From positions 6,758,001-6,822,000 of the forward strand of contig NC_079879.1 in the NCBI RefSeq assembly GCF_029227915.1: a stretch of DNA of 64,000 nt. The letters are read 5' to 3'. Below the pieces are notes generated by a model. The model was given only the letters and a program-made list of their open reading frames with translations. It did not search any database and was not told the origin of the DNA. The translations under genes were made by a program, and so were the position numbers. Positions within the stretch are counted from its first letter, which is position 1, and the number at the start of each line of letters is the position of its first letter. This stretch comes from Hydractinia symbiolongicarpus. Its lineage: Eukaryota; Cnidaria; Hydrozoa; Anthoathecata; Hydractiniidae. This document shows positions 25,049 through 36,699 of this stretch, piece after piece.

Positions 25049-25668
25049 ATGGCCGAAGAAAACCCGACATGCACTTACTATATTCTTAGAAAAATTGAAA
25101 TTCTATCGGGTTTAAAAGACTTTGATCTGGAGTCTATTTGGAGTCTGTATAGACTGTTTGCCAGCGGTTCTTGCAGTCAAAATAATGAAAGAAAAATATA
25201 AAAATTATACAAAGAATTTTCTTTCTTTTAATTGACTTTTTTTTAAAAAAAGAACGTTCCCTGAATCTCTCATTTCTTATGAAAATAACATTAATTTTTA
25301 ATTAGCTAATTAAGTTTCGCATTGAATAAGTGTAGAATCGGGGGAAAACAATTGTTGAAAAGGCGAACGAGATTTCGCGGAATTAGCGAGAATACAAGTT
25401 ACCAATTTTTGTGACTTCCGAAATCACTCCAAGTAAGTAATTATTAGTCCAAAGGTTCTTTATTCACTAGTCAAAAGTTGTTAACAAAAAGCCATTCAAT
25501 ATTTCGAAAATTTTGACTGCAGAAGACTTTGGTGGAAATGTATCTGTGGATTCTGTACTAAAGATATTTAAAGATTGTTGTGATCAAACTGCATCGTTAA
25601 AATTTATCAGACAGTTAGCTCATGACCTATTTGCTATACTAAAACCGTTTTCAATGCAATCTCCGTAG
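25049..25668 (+). CDS. Candidate two-exon small protein (87 aa), possibly death-fold-like
   Basis: Exon 1 starts at ATG 25049 (MAEENPTCTYYILRKIEI) and can splice at 25166/25167 (AGCG then GTTCTT). Exon 2 begins after TTGACTGCAG at 25523 (EDFGGNVSVDSVLKIFKDC) and ends at TAG 25668. The join is phase-compatible and gives 87 residues. Both parts have strongly coding-like, helix-rich composition with regularly spaced Leu/Ile/Phe and charged residues, in contrast to the surrounding non-coding AT-rich DNA. The alternation of helices, the size, and an HDL motif near the end vaguely resemble a death-effector or similar death-fold domain; that is a weak inference. The donor is non-ideal. Without splicing, exon 1 runs to a stop at 25201 (50 residues). 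Confidence 0.4.
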
Positions 25669-26024
25669 CTTTTTTTAGCACTTCTACTAAAGTATTTCTG
25701 AGAATTTAGTTAGAAGAGTTTTGTTTTTATATTAACATTCGCAAACCATTCAAAAATAATTTTTTATGCTTATGTGAGTATTAGTTTAGTTTTTTTAAAA
25801 CGATGGGTAATTCCCTTGATGAAATAATTTATGCAGCAGGCAAAACAGCAATTGTTTTAGAAAGTTGGGAAATTCCCTTTTAACACTTAAATCACAGGGA
25901 GAATCTTTTGTAAAAAAAATTATCATAATTAATTTTTGCTGATGAAAAAGGGTATTTCACGTGGAAATAAATTTTGTAATCAGAAGAAAAAAATAAAATA
26001 GAAGAAATAGAATAAATAAACTGT

Positions 26025-26360
26025 ATGGAGAATCTTACAAATACGGCAGAAATGCACGATCCGGTAAAACCTGACGAATCACCTGTAGGGAAAACTTTGA
26101 GAAAGGTTTCTTGTCTACACGTAATCAACTTAAACACACAACATGCTTTAAAAAGTCATTCGAATCATGGCAAGCAAGATGAAAAGACGTGTCGCTCCGG
26201 TTCCTGCCTCCCGGATTATCATAGCAAACGTTTTTTAAAAAAGAAAGAAAAAAATGAAGAGATTCATATGGTTAAAACCCTTGCTAAAACGAAGGGTAAA
26301 TCTGGCGTAACATTAAGACCGAATCCAGATGTTTTTGATAAATTCGCCATATTCTCTTAA
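26025..26360 (+). CDS. Unrecognised 111-aa open reading frame
   Basis: Starts MENLTNTAEMHDPVKPDES and ends at 26360. It is hydrophilic, rich in Lys, His and Ser, with three cysteines, a lysine-rich central segment and a C-terminal VTLRPNPDVFDKF stretch. There is no signal peptide or membrane segment, and I recognise no domain. Its composition is more protein-like than most open frames in this AT-rich area. It may be a separate small gene or a 3' exon of the 25049 candidate. Part of it overlaps a minus-strand open frame (25892-26137) that I consider a shadow. Confidence 0.35.
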   Translation: MENLTNTAEMHDPVKPDESPVGKTLRKVSCLHVINLNTQHALKSHSNHGKQDEKTCRSGSCLPDYHSKRFLKKKEKNEEIHMVKTLAKTKGKSGVTLRPNPDVFDKFAIFS

Positions 26361-26433
26361 TTTCATCTTGATTGTTTTTACTGTAGCTATCTTATTTTTA
26401 ACTGTATTTTGCAAAATATTCCAAAAGTGATAC

Positions 26434-26595
26434 ATGACGTCACCGTTTAAAACAAGAGATTTACGGAAATTCAACAATATCATCCGTTTGATCGAAAAAG
26501 ATAAAACCGGTCATCGTTTAGAAATGACGGGTGGGCATAAAACCTGTTCCATTTTGACCTATGGCTCATCTGTCAGGTTAAGACCTTCGGTTTAA
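26434..26595 (+). CDS. Unrecognised 53-aa open reading frame
   Basis: Starts MTSPFKTRDLRKFNNIIRL and ends with a VRLRPSV-type tail before TAA. It is basic and has no hydrophobic segment. It lies 73 bases after the 26025-26360 frame, and its tail resembles the LRPNP motif near the end of that frame. This hints that the two are related or are exons of one gene. The function is unknown. Confidence 0.28.
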   Translation: MTSPFKTRDLRKFNNIIRLIEKDKTGHRLEMTGGHKTCSILTYGSSVRLRPSV

Positions 26596-29105
26596 ACGGA
26601 TTGTAGAGACCAACAATGAAATTTTTTTGACGTTCCCCGCTAATTTAAAACTTACTTAAAGAAATCTGGATTGGTTCTCAAGAATTTTGGCTTTAACGTT
26701 TGGATAATTTATGTATTAATACGCCTTGTGTGTTTTTGTGCACGGCAAATTCAAGGACAAAAAATTACGAGTTTCCTACCCTGAGTCCTTCATGGCGTGG
26801 ACAAGTGGGAACTTTTTTAAGGAACTCAATTTTTTTGTTTTTGCTTCGCAACGGTATTGTTGTCATGTGACGTTTTTCGAATGCGTTCATTGCTTCAGAA
26901 CGTTCGATTAAGAATCGAATCCTGTTTTGTGCCAAGAAAAAAAAAGGCAAACTGTGTAAAACGATAAAAGCTGAAGTTTTATGTTTAAGAAAATAACTAT
27001 GGTTTAAACCGAGAAGAGAAAAAAGAGGGGAAATTCAGTGAATTCATTTACAAAAACATATGAAGAACTGAAGAACAGGATGGTTTTAGAGATGCAGCTT
27101 AGCAAGGTTTGATGTAGCTAGGTATATTTTCTGGATAGCATAAAACCAGCCACCCGTAACCAGGAAGTAGAACTTTTTTTCTATCTGATATAGCTAGCTA
27201 GCCAGCCATAGGCATTTCGGACCTAGCTTCATGGAGAAATAAAGTTTCCATTTTATCTCCCCAGCAACCCCAGATAACCCTTGAGTTATATTCTTTTAGT
27301 TATTTGTATCAAACTAGCCTTATAATATTTGCTAAAAATATGACTCCAAATTATTTGACTTGAGCTTTTAAGCATAAATCGCGGAAGATTTTACAAGCCA
27401 CGACATCTTTGAAGAAGAAAGCGTTACAACCAATAGCCTTCATATTTTTACTGATATTTACTATTATTTTAGGGAAAATTAAACAATACTTTTATGCCTC
27501 AAAATAGTGTAGTTTTCGCATCTCTTGAAACTTACATGGGTGAGGAGCACATGTAATATCGGACAATGATTTTTACGTAACAAGTGGTGGTAAACATGTG
27601 TAGGATTTCGTTGTTCTGATGTTCTGAAAAAATATTTTGAAATTTCGTGCTAAATTTTGTTAGCCAGGCAGTGCTACATGTAAAATATCAAAATGACTGG
27701 CTTTTGTAAAATCTTATTTTACAAGGGTTTTTGACAATTTTGGTAAAAAAAATATGCAGAAGAGGATAATTGTCCATTTATGATATGTGTGTGTGCAAAC
27801 GGGTTGAAATTTTATGTGCTGTAAACTTCTGTTGGAGAAAGAACTGATTTTTTATTTCAGAATTACTCTGCACTACCATTCCTTCTGAATTTCATGTAAA
27901 TCTTAATTTATTATAATGTTTAATACACTCCTAAAAGACCTACTTGTGTTATTCCAATTTACTCTTTACAAACCTTTTTTCTTTTTTGACATCCATCCAA
28001 TAAACATAATAACGAAATGATTGAATTTTGCAAATCAGTTTTTATCTGTTTATTTTCAAGCGTTTTTTTTTACAACTTGTGTAAGCTTTTGTGTGAATGG
28101 ACTGTATGCAATATTATCAAAATGCTGATTTTGGTTGGTTTAGAACTATTTTATGCAAACATACTTCTTTGATATTTTGGATTAAAGTATTGTTTTAGAG
28201 ATCATATACATGCAATTTACCGAAATAATTAAAGTTAAAGATTTTGAATTTGTCCACATTTTGATTAAACTTTAAAGTTTTATATCAAAAAAGTTAAATT
28301 TTTTCAAATTACATTTGTGAGGAAGGACTATAAATATGGCGTACTAAAAAAACCGTATTGTGCGTAGATTTCACCCTTTAACCCTATTCGATATTGGCTA
28401 TTACTCGAAACTACCCATCAAATCTCCATGAAACCCTTATAATAGGGAAAATATAATAACTCTTGCTAAGAATATCATTGGTATTTTAACTTACAACACA
28501 ACTTTTGTTTTATTAAGACGAATTATTTTTCATGTTTTGAACACGTGATTAGTCTAGTTTCTCGACAAAAACCGGATTTTCGGGCAATATTTGGCAACTT
28601 TTAAGGCGATCCATGTAAAATCCGTAAAATATGTTAAATAAATTGTATTTAGCTTTAAGAAATTTTAAACATAATGTAAAATTCGCTCTAGAACTAAAGT
28701 AATTGAATTTTAAGCAGATGGTGGCATTCCCCCCACACACTCTTTTGCTTAATAATAATTTTTTATTTTATGCCAATAAGTGTCTCTATCACTGCATGAA
28801 AATTGTTGTTATCCAACCAGAGAATCTGCCTCGTTAATTATAGCCTTTAAATATGCGTTGGCTTCTAGGGATTTCGCCCCTGTACCCTACTAGGTGGCTT
28901 ACAGCATCCCCTGGAACCCATCTGTTTCGGCAACTCACTCGTTGATTGCCACTAAAATCTCAAAATCTACCACTATGCCTAAGCCCCCCTTTGGAAATTG
29001 TGTCCCCCTCCCCCCTCCCCCCTAGTTTTTTTAATGTTTTTAGGCGTTAGGGAATAAAGGGAAATTTTGTTACCTATTTTTGTTAAAATAGAAAATAAAC
29101 AAAAC
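26596..29105. other. Non-coding AT-rich stretch with C-rich patches
   Basis: No gene recognised. C-rich low-complexity DNA occurs at about 28980-29025. Open frames in this stretch (26726-26911, 28549-28740) have no recognisable domains. Confidence 0.5.
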
Positions 29106-29110
29106 ATAAT

Positions 29111-31079
29111 AGTCCAGGAGCTCATAACAGAACTTTAGGTCCCATTTTCTACAAAAGGTTTGACCCTCTAAATAGGTTGGTAGTATCACGGACAATAAAA
29201 ATCACATGGTCAGCTGACCCAATTTGGGGGCGTTTGGGTCCCAGGCCCCTAAAATTACCCTAATTCGAGACTCCTATTTGGTCCCATAATTCTCAAAGCT
29301 TAAAAGTTAGTAACGTGTGTCATTATATGAGAGAATCTGAAAAATGATAAAGCTTACCGAAAAATTGGGTCTTAAGACTGGGTCAGACCCCCCTCAAAGA
29401 CCATATTTAGGACCTTAATTTGTCCCCATAAGCTACAAACTCCAAATTTTGCACAAACATTCTCTAACATAGTGTAATGTCAGTGGTCATAAAGCTGACC
29501 AAAAATTTGGGTCTCTTGGCCTAGTCAGACCAAGTCTCGCCCCAAATCCCTATTTTAAACAACTTTTAGAGGGTAAAAAAAACCAATGACTACAAAGCCC
29601 AAACTCAATATTTGTGTTCTATACTAACTATGTAATACATAAATGGTCGAGCTTACCAAAAAATGCGGTCCTATCAGCAGGTCAGACAAAGATCTGAACA
29701 GGGACTCAAATTAGACCTCATAAGGTACAAACTTAAAATTTTGTAAGACTATTGTGATTTGGCAAAAAGCAAACCAAAAATTACGGTCTCTTGATCAGGT
29801 CAGACAATAGTTAGCGATATCAAATTAAAAAAGAAATGCTCTGATAGCATTTAATAAAATATAAATATGTACAATAGGTTATAGCAGCATGATTGATATT
29901 GTTCTGCATCAGCATCTAAAGATGAGAAATGTCATTCAGTCATAAGATCTAGTTTAAACTACAATACAACATTAAAAAATATTAAAAAGGTTACTCAGTT
30001 CTAGAATATATGACATTGAATCCTATTCTGTAAATTTTTTGTCATATCCCACAAAAAAAATCTAACCTTAAATTATCATTACACGTCTTCGTCACTAGTT
30101 TCGTCATCACTGTCTGAATCGTCATCACTTGACAGTTCATCAAACCCTTCAAAATCTTAAGGAGAATGAAATACTTTTAATATTTAAAATAGCGGCGGCA
30201 GTAGCGGAAATAAAGAATTGCTTCCGAGTAATAATTAAAAAACTAAGTGACTAGATTGTAAAACTTAATATCCAAAATTTTACCTTCTACTTCTCTGGAG
30301 AATCCATAATAATTTTCATTGCTGGTGACATCTACTGCTTTTGGAGACATTTCGCCTTCGTACCACTTAATGATATAGCTGCCATCTTTCAGCAGCCAAC
30401 CCATGTCTTCAGGAAGGTGATTTGGAGGCTCGGACGTTATTGATGACATCCATAACTGTGCAACATACTTTGTTCGATAAATCTTTTGACGCAACACTCG
30501 TAAACAAGGTGGTAGAGAACTTCCATCAAACTTTTTAACACAGGAAATTGCTTCATTTTCTCCTTTTGGTTTATACTTTTCCAAAAACATTACCAACCTA
30601 GCTTCATCTACAGATGATAGATTCCTTTTTCCATATGGGGCGAGACGCGGTCTGACTAGGCCAAGAGACCCAAATTTTTGGTCAGCTTTATGACCACTGA
30701 CATTACACTATGTTAGAGAATGTTTGTGCAAAATTTGGAGTTTGTAGCTTATGGGGACAAATTAAGGTCCTAAATATGGTCTTTGAGGGGGGTCTGACCC
30801 AGTCTTAAGACCCAATTTTTCGGTAAGCTTTATCATTTTTCAGATTCTCTCATATAATGACACACGTTACTAACTTTTAAGCTTTGAGAATTATGGGACC
30901 AAATAGGAGTCTCGAATTAGGGTAATTTTAGGGGCCTGGGACCCAAACGCCCCCAAATTGGGTCAGCTGACCATGTGATTTTTATTGTCCGTGATACTAC
31001 CAACCTATTTAGAGGGTCAAACCTTTTGTAGAAAATGGGACCTAAAGTTCTGTTATGAGCTCCTGGACTATAATAATTA
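29111..31079. mobile_element. Element with about 435-bp terminal inverted repeats and a 5-bp target duplication
   Basis: The left repeat (29111 to about 29543) and right repeat (about 30638-31079) are near-perfect reverse complements beginning AGTCCAGGAGCTC. Both are flanked by ATAAT (29106-29110 and 31080-31084). The repeats themselves are built from diverged tandem units of about 140 bases with recurring phrases such as 'ggtcccataa' and 'aaatttgggtctc', and the tandem pattern continues inward to about 29830 on the left only. The interior (about 29830-30640) contains the end of a spliced gene on the minus strand. No transposase is seen, so it is likely non-autonomous. Confidence 0.85.
30079..30636 (-). 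pseudogene. 3' part of a spliced gene captured inside the inverted-repeat element
   Basis: Exon 30284 to about 30636 reads through LSSVDEARLVMFLEKYKPKG, then LPPCLRVLRQKIYRTKYVAQ and GWLLKDGSYIIKWYEGEM, and ends at a donor (GAAG then GTAAAA). A phase-compatible acceptor at 30156 leads to a short last exon (30079-30155) encoding an acidic Asp/Ser-rich tail and a TAA stop. The 'LPPC...VL...KI.R..YVA..W' pattern recurs in uncharacterised proteins of invertebrate genomes that I associate with mobile genes, but I cannot name it. The 5' end runs into the terminal repeat, so the gene is a fragment unless transcription starts inside that repeat. Confidence 0.5.
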
Positions 31080-31084
31080 TTTTT

Positions 31085-32261
31085 ATTTCCCGTTCTGACA
31101 TCAAAAAAAGTAGAAATGGTTATTTATGCTATGCACAATGTTAATCAACCCGTCCTAGTGATAACTTTTACTTTCTTTTTCTTCTAAACTGGAAACGAAA
31201 CAGATGTGGAATGAATCGACATGGTTGAAACTCTGAATCAACACTTTCTCTATGACGTAATCAGAAATCTTGTAAATGGCGGAAAAGAAAGTACTCCCAC
31301 ATAAATTATAGAAACTCATTAATCTATAATCAATCAATAAGAAAGGCCCAAGCAAAACGTACAATTGGTTGACAAAAACATCAACATAACATTCTTTTTG
31401 ATTAACATATTACTTGTAGTTGCTGAAATGTAACGTGACAAATTCCTCGTAATATTGTTTCAAATTGGCTTTGAATAAACTTTCTTTAAAAGTTTCGAAA
31501 CCTTTTGAAAAAAACAAAAATATTATCCCTTCGCTTTAACAACTAAATAGCTCCATCCATGTCAGAATGAACTAACAACCACAGCTTGGAAGATCTTTCC
31601 TCTAGAGTCACATCCATCCCAAAAAATTATTTAAAACTGACCAAATCTTCCACTTTTAACTCTTTGACGATGCAGTTAAAGAATCCTGTATCATATCTTC
31701 TTTTCAGCGAATTTTTTGTTTTTACCTCTGACAAGTATATCATTGTCAGAATCTAGTACAAACATCTGAGTAAGCAACAGGAAAATGCTCCGTACTTTTT
31801 AAGCTAGTAAAGACTCTTCTGTAGATCCGGGAGAGCAAGCTATAGCCACCTTAAAAGTTTGACATTTACTTTTCAGAGTAGAAGGACATTTAAATATTGC
31901 CTATCCTGCAATAGAAACTCCTTAAAAGCCCACAATGTGGTTTAGATATTTTTAAATAGACACACATTTTTCAAAATCTTTTATAACTAAATGCTTTCTT
32001 TCTTACCCTCACTAATATTGTTGCTTGAGTAAATACACCGTTCTCGTAACTGATAGCGCAATGTTTTGGTTTACGTAAAAACCAAAACGGGACACATTTA
32101 TTATTGTCAGTGTATAAAGACCTTGTGAAAATGGACTTTTTTATTGCTTTTGGACCAAGAAATGCCGATAGCATTTACTAACGAAGAATATGAGAGGCAT
32201 ATCGACATTTTGTGTGAAACCTTTTTAGAAAAAGTAGCTACTTTCGTTTAAAAAAGACAAC
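31085..32261. other. Intergenic stretch
   Basis: No supportable gene. Open frames at 31155-31364 and 31971-32174 (minus) lack domains. By position the latter lies where an insulin-like exon would be expected next to the paralogous flank, but its sequence is not insulin-like. Confidence 0.5.
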
Positions 32262-32484
32262 AGATTTTTAGTGGTAAAACTTCCAACTAAGGGATATAGA
32301 AAAACAAAATTCAGGAATAACACATTGTATTTTTTCTTGTAAACTCTTTAGTATATTTTACTTTGTGTAAAGGAATCTTATTAAACAGCTTTTCTCATTG
32401 TAGGGACCAAAGGTTCCCTGGTTAACGAGAAAGTTTGCTAGCTAATCAAAATATATCTAGCACAAATTCATGAGGCAAAATTAA
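32262..32484. repeat. Left part of a segment paralogous to the insulin-like gene flank
   Basis: Matches about 37545-37770, immediately upstream of the 37-kb insulin-like gene on the minus strand. Shared phrases are 'aagggatatagaaaaaca', 'attaaacagctt' and 'ggttccctggttaacga'. The match is interrupted at 32489 by the TTAA element and resumes at 35144. The segment is probably the remnant of a fourth insulin-like unit whose coding exons are gone. Confidence 0.75.
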
Positions 32485-32488
32485 TTAA

Positions 32489-35139
32489 AGGCGAGTAATC
32501 ACCCTTATCGAAAAAAATTAACATATCCATTTTTTATATTTATTTTAAAGTTCAGACGGAGTTATGACTTTCCTGAAAATTTGAGGATATAAAACCTACT
32601 AAAAATGGAAATAATGGTACTTCAATATCTTGAATTTATTGAGGTTTTTTTCCAGCCGCTATATTTAACTTGTCTTGTTGATCTCTCATTCTCGTCTAAT
32701 AATAAGCGGGCCATCGCAAAATGTTCGTGCGAAACCGTAGGTAAACAAACGGCCTTATCTTTAAATGAGCACTGAGATGGAGTTCGATAAAATCGCCATT
32801 ATGGTCGGCTCCGTTCACGCTGTTCTTTTTTGGGTTGTTTTTCTTTGTAAAACATGGCATCAAAGAGTGGAAAGAAATTTTGGTTCTGTTTAAAAAGAGG
32901 CCGCGCGTAAAAATATCCGTATCACTTTCTCCACTTAAATTTAATTTTCGTCTATTCTATTTGTCATTGTTTTTGGACACAAGACAAAACAAAACAGAAA
33001 GAAGAAATCACAGCATTGCCTCGTGGTTGTTAATTATGATAATTAATGCTTATCACGCTCTTTCTTTTTTTATTAGCTGACCGGGATTATTAATTAATTA
33101 ATATATTTTCTTTATCACCAAAAAGGTACATCTCGTTTATAAACTATTTACAGTGTTTTTTTTTATTTTATTATCTTATATATTCTTCCATAACTTCTTT
33201 GAAACAAAGTCTACTGTTTGTAAGGTACCAAGATAACATGCAATTTTTAATTAGTTTTATGTTTTCAATTCTTTCTACAGTTGCTGGATAATCCATAATA
33301 TTAAAACGAGGAATTTTCCGCGTTATAAGAACAGTCCCAAAATTTATGTTTGAAGTTGAGCAAATTCTAATCAAATCCGAGATGAAGGAATTTGGTGCAT
33401 TGTGTTGTAGTTGATACATAGATAGTTTCTTTGTTGTCGTATTGTTCATTAATATGAAAAATGCAGTGATTTTGTTACTGTATATTGTGTATTTAATATA
33501 TGGTATGTTCAAAGCATCGAAAAGTAAGTTCCTGCTAAACTTCGAAACATTGAATAAACATTTTATCATCATGTTTGCATGACGTTCAAGTAATGATATA
33601 AATGAATCAGACAGTCTACAAAGTTCAAGTCCATAGGTTATGTTTGGTATTACTTGAGAAAGAAAAATAGATTTAATTGTATTGGGATGGCAAAATCGTA
33701 TTCCTGATAAAATTAAAACAATCACTGATGCCCACGCTTCCTGTATTCGGTGTGATGAAAGGGAGAACTGTAAATCGACACAGCGGTCATGACTCAACTT
33801 CTAGTGAAATCCCAAATGAACAAGAGAAAACTTTGGATAAATGATGTTGCTATCAATTTTAATTTGATGATTTGTTAAATGACTTTTTCCAGAAACAATA
33901 AATTCTGCTTTTTTGTAGTTGAATTTTATTGAATGACTTTTTCCATACTCAACGCACGTATCGATCAATTTCTATAAACCAGAAAGGGTTGAACTCATTA
34001 GTGTATTATGTCATCTGCATAAGCTGTAATCGATGTACCTACTCCTTCAATGGTGGTTCCAACATTTAGTGATTCTATTTTTAATAAGAGTTGATTGGTG
34101 TAGATGTTATATAAATAAGGTGACAAAATGGAACCTTGATGTACTCCTTGAGTAAGTTTAAATTCTGAAGATACTTGATCGAGATAAGAAACAGATGCGG
34201 TACCATTTATATATATTTTATAAATAATATTTATGACAGATGAAGGAAGATGAGTATCAGATGTCAGTTTGTTGAAAAGTGATGACCAATTACATGATTC
34301 AAATGCCTTTTCAGCGTCAAGACTGCAAATGTAAACAGTGCTTCCCTTTGAGTTGTATGATTTGATTGTTTCATTAATAACATATTCACCATGAAGCGTA
34401 GACGATTTATTTTTAAAACCATATTGAGACGAAAAGCTATCTTTAATATTTGAAAATTTAATAATTAATTGCATATTATAAGCTAAAAACCCAACGGGGG
34501 AGAATGCTCATTGTGATAGTTGAAGATAGTTGAAGCACTATGGAGATAATTAAATTTCGAGCCTGGAAGGGGAAATTCTAAATGTTTGGGTATTCTAATT
34601 GTGTAGATTTGATACTGTCTCCATAAGGAAACGACTAACTGTTTGAACAAAGGAAAATAATAAAAAAGTAAGACAGCTAGCGAGGCGAAGCTGTCTTCAG
34701 AAACAACAAGAAGAAGTGATCAGTGTTGCAAAGAAGTCTGATTTCAGTAAGTTAAAACGTTTAAATAATAAAGAATAACACAGAAACTTCGATTGATTTA
34801 TCTGATTTATCATGTTCGGAACTTTGTTGATACATTTGTAAAAGCATTACGATGGAAACACAGCTACGGATACTCTTCCTCCTTCATTATTTTTTCTGTA
34901 ATGGCAACCATGTGATCGATTTTGCTGTGCGTTTATTATCGCATGATTCGTGCAATGAAATGCAATGGCGGTTCTGTAGGCGAAGAGAAATTGGGGTTAG
35001 TTTGTTATTTCCATGAAACATTTATACATGTTCTGGCTGTCAGTTTTCAATAAAATTTTCTGGGTAATGTTTTCTCATGTATATCTTTAAATTCTGTAGG
35101 CACCTCAAAAAAAGTTGCCTACAGGGTGATTACGTGCCT
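32489..35139. mobile_element. TTAA-flanked inverted-repeat element containing a LINE fragment
   Basis: Begins AGGCGAGTAATCACCCT and ends with the near-complement AGGGTGATTACGTGCCT. It is flanked by TTAA on both sides (32485-32488 and 35140-35143), the target used by piggyBac and Kolobok superfamilies. The paralogous flank at about 37770-37790 shows the uninterrupted site. No transposase is visible. The middle holds a truncated reverse-transcriptase element (33160-34480), so either the LINE jumped into the DNA element or the two were mobilised together. Confidence 0.78.
33160..34480 (-). mobile_element. 5'-truncated non-LTR retrotransposon (reverse transcriptase fragment)
   Basis: Reading on the minus strand, 34474-33998 encodes reverse transcriptase with CSLDAEKAFES (catalytic Asp), LTQGVHQGSILSPYLYN and the catalytic YADD box. 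A stop follows shortly after, and the coding trace resumes at 33797-33171 as the C-terminal region typical of LINE ORF2. A T-rich run on the plus strand at about 33155 marks the poly(A) end. The endonuclease domain is missing and the frame is interrupted between 33998 and 33797, so the copy is dead. The clade is not assigned; the motifs fit the Jockey/CR1/L2-like groups in general. Confidence 0.85.
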
Positions 35140-35143
35140 TTAA

Positions 35144-35500
35144 ACGAACCTTTTCAGTTTTTTTATTAGCTAAAAACACTAAAACCAAATGCAAATAAAT
35201 CTTTTAACGCATTAAAAAAACTTTGCGAAGGAATTAACGGTTTAAATAAATTACTTCTTCGGTATATATATCATTTTATTTTGCCTGCAACCTTGTGATC
35301 ATGATTTGTTATCAGCTCACGTGTAAATACGCGAAATGTGGTTTTGGTATGAAATTTTGCCAATAACTAACAATTCAATCTATATCTCAATGCTTCTCTA
35401 GTTTTGCAACTAGGACAAGTAAGAAGGGCTGGTTAAGAAAAGGTTGATAATGTGTTGTTGTGCACGTAAAGTACTCTGTAAACATGACAATGTTCTCAGT
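35144..35500. repeat. Right part of the paralogous insulin-like gene flank
   Basis: Matches about 37790-38110, with shared phrases such as 'tgttatcagctca' and 'gtgcacgta.agtact.tgtaaaca'. With 32262-32484 it forms one continuous paralog of the upstream region of the 37-kb insulin-like gene once the TTAA element is removed. Confidence 0.78.
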
Positions 35501-35550
35501 ACAATCTGCACGATGTGGTAGTAGATTTGTAATCTATTAACAATCTATTA

Positions 35551-35637
35551 TTAAAAGTGATGACTCACTAGTGGTAAAATTAAAAGTGATGACTCACTAG
35601 TGGTAAAATTAAAAGTGATGAATAATACTGGTAAAAA
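35551..35637. repeat. Short tandem repeat, about 31 bp by three
   Basis: ATTAAAAGTGATGACTCACT followed by AGTGGTAAA occurs twice exactly and a third time with changes. Confidence 0.85.
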
Positions 35638-35639
35638 TT

Positions 35640-36690
35640 CCAACCAAGCTGTTAGCTAATATCCTGGGAAATAAAGCATATCATGTAGGGCTTCTTACCA
35701 ATAAAAGTTTCACTTTTACACATATTTTTTAAAAAATGTATGACTTTGTAGAATTTAGAGCCTAGAATGCTCTTAACTTTGTAAAATTTATGAACTTAAG
35801 ATCTAGCTTGCATTGTCAATTTTTAGGCTCTAGTAAATACTAAAATGAAATGAAAAATTTCTCGCGTATCTAAAATATTGTTTAAGATAAGCATATATCA
35901 GGTTTTGCAGAAGGTTTAGCATAATTGTGGCTAAAATAGTAGAATCTCCCCTGTCTTTATTACAATCTTTAAAGGCACAATTAATTGCACTTTTTTTGTA
36001 ATAACTTTCACTAAGAATAATTACAGAATAAAAACAGTCTCTGTCATTTATTTGAATATTTTCAGTTTGAAAATAACATGTACATATACTATGATGTATT
36101 TGTCGAAAAATCTTTCCAACATGCGAAACTCGTCCAGCAATTTGATAAGTAGGGCATATGCAGGTTATTCGGCAGGGAAGCAGTCTTTTCTACAAAATCT
36201 ATAAGAGGATTTTGAATTGTGTAAAATTATTTATGTTATGAAAGTATTATACAAGCAACTTTTATCAGGCAACAATAAACCACTGAAAAAAAACCCGATA
36301 TCATAGCTAGTACTCTGTACATAGAAAAAAGTTGAAATAACCAATTAACATAACGAAAACAAAAGTCAAACTTCTTAGAACTAATTATCATATAGTTATT
36401 GACCCATTATGTATCAACCTCGTTTCTCCAGGGCTGCTTTTTATTTTCTGCTGCGCGAGTGAGGTAGCTAAGGTACTTGCTTGTCGAAGTTTGAATTCGA
36501 TTAGCTTCCAACTATTTTTAAACATGTCGGATAAATTTCTTGTGTTTTGTGTTTTAATTTTTCACTTGTACTTGTAGTGAAAGTTTCTTTAAAAATAAAA
36601 AGAGGTAATGCTTAGAGAAATGAGAATATGTAAAAAATAACACTAACCGACACTATGTTGGGAAATATCAAGAAAATAACAATCAGGAGA
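35640..36690. other. Intergenic stretch
   Basis: No gene recognised; AT-rich sequence. Confidence 0.5.
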
Positions 36691-36699
36691 GAAAATTAT

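Noticed and set aside
31971-32174. Minus-strand frame with a C-X11-C spacing at the place where an insulin-like exon would be expected
   Set aside because: It has no Gly after the first Cys, no signal peptide, no dibasic site and no similarity to the other B-chain exons. The spacing is probably chance.
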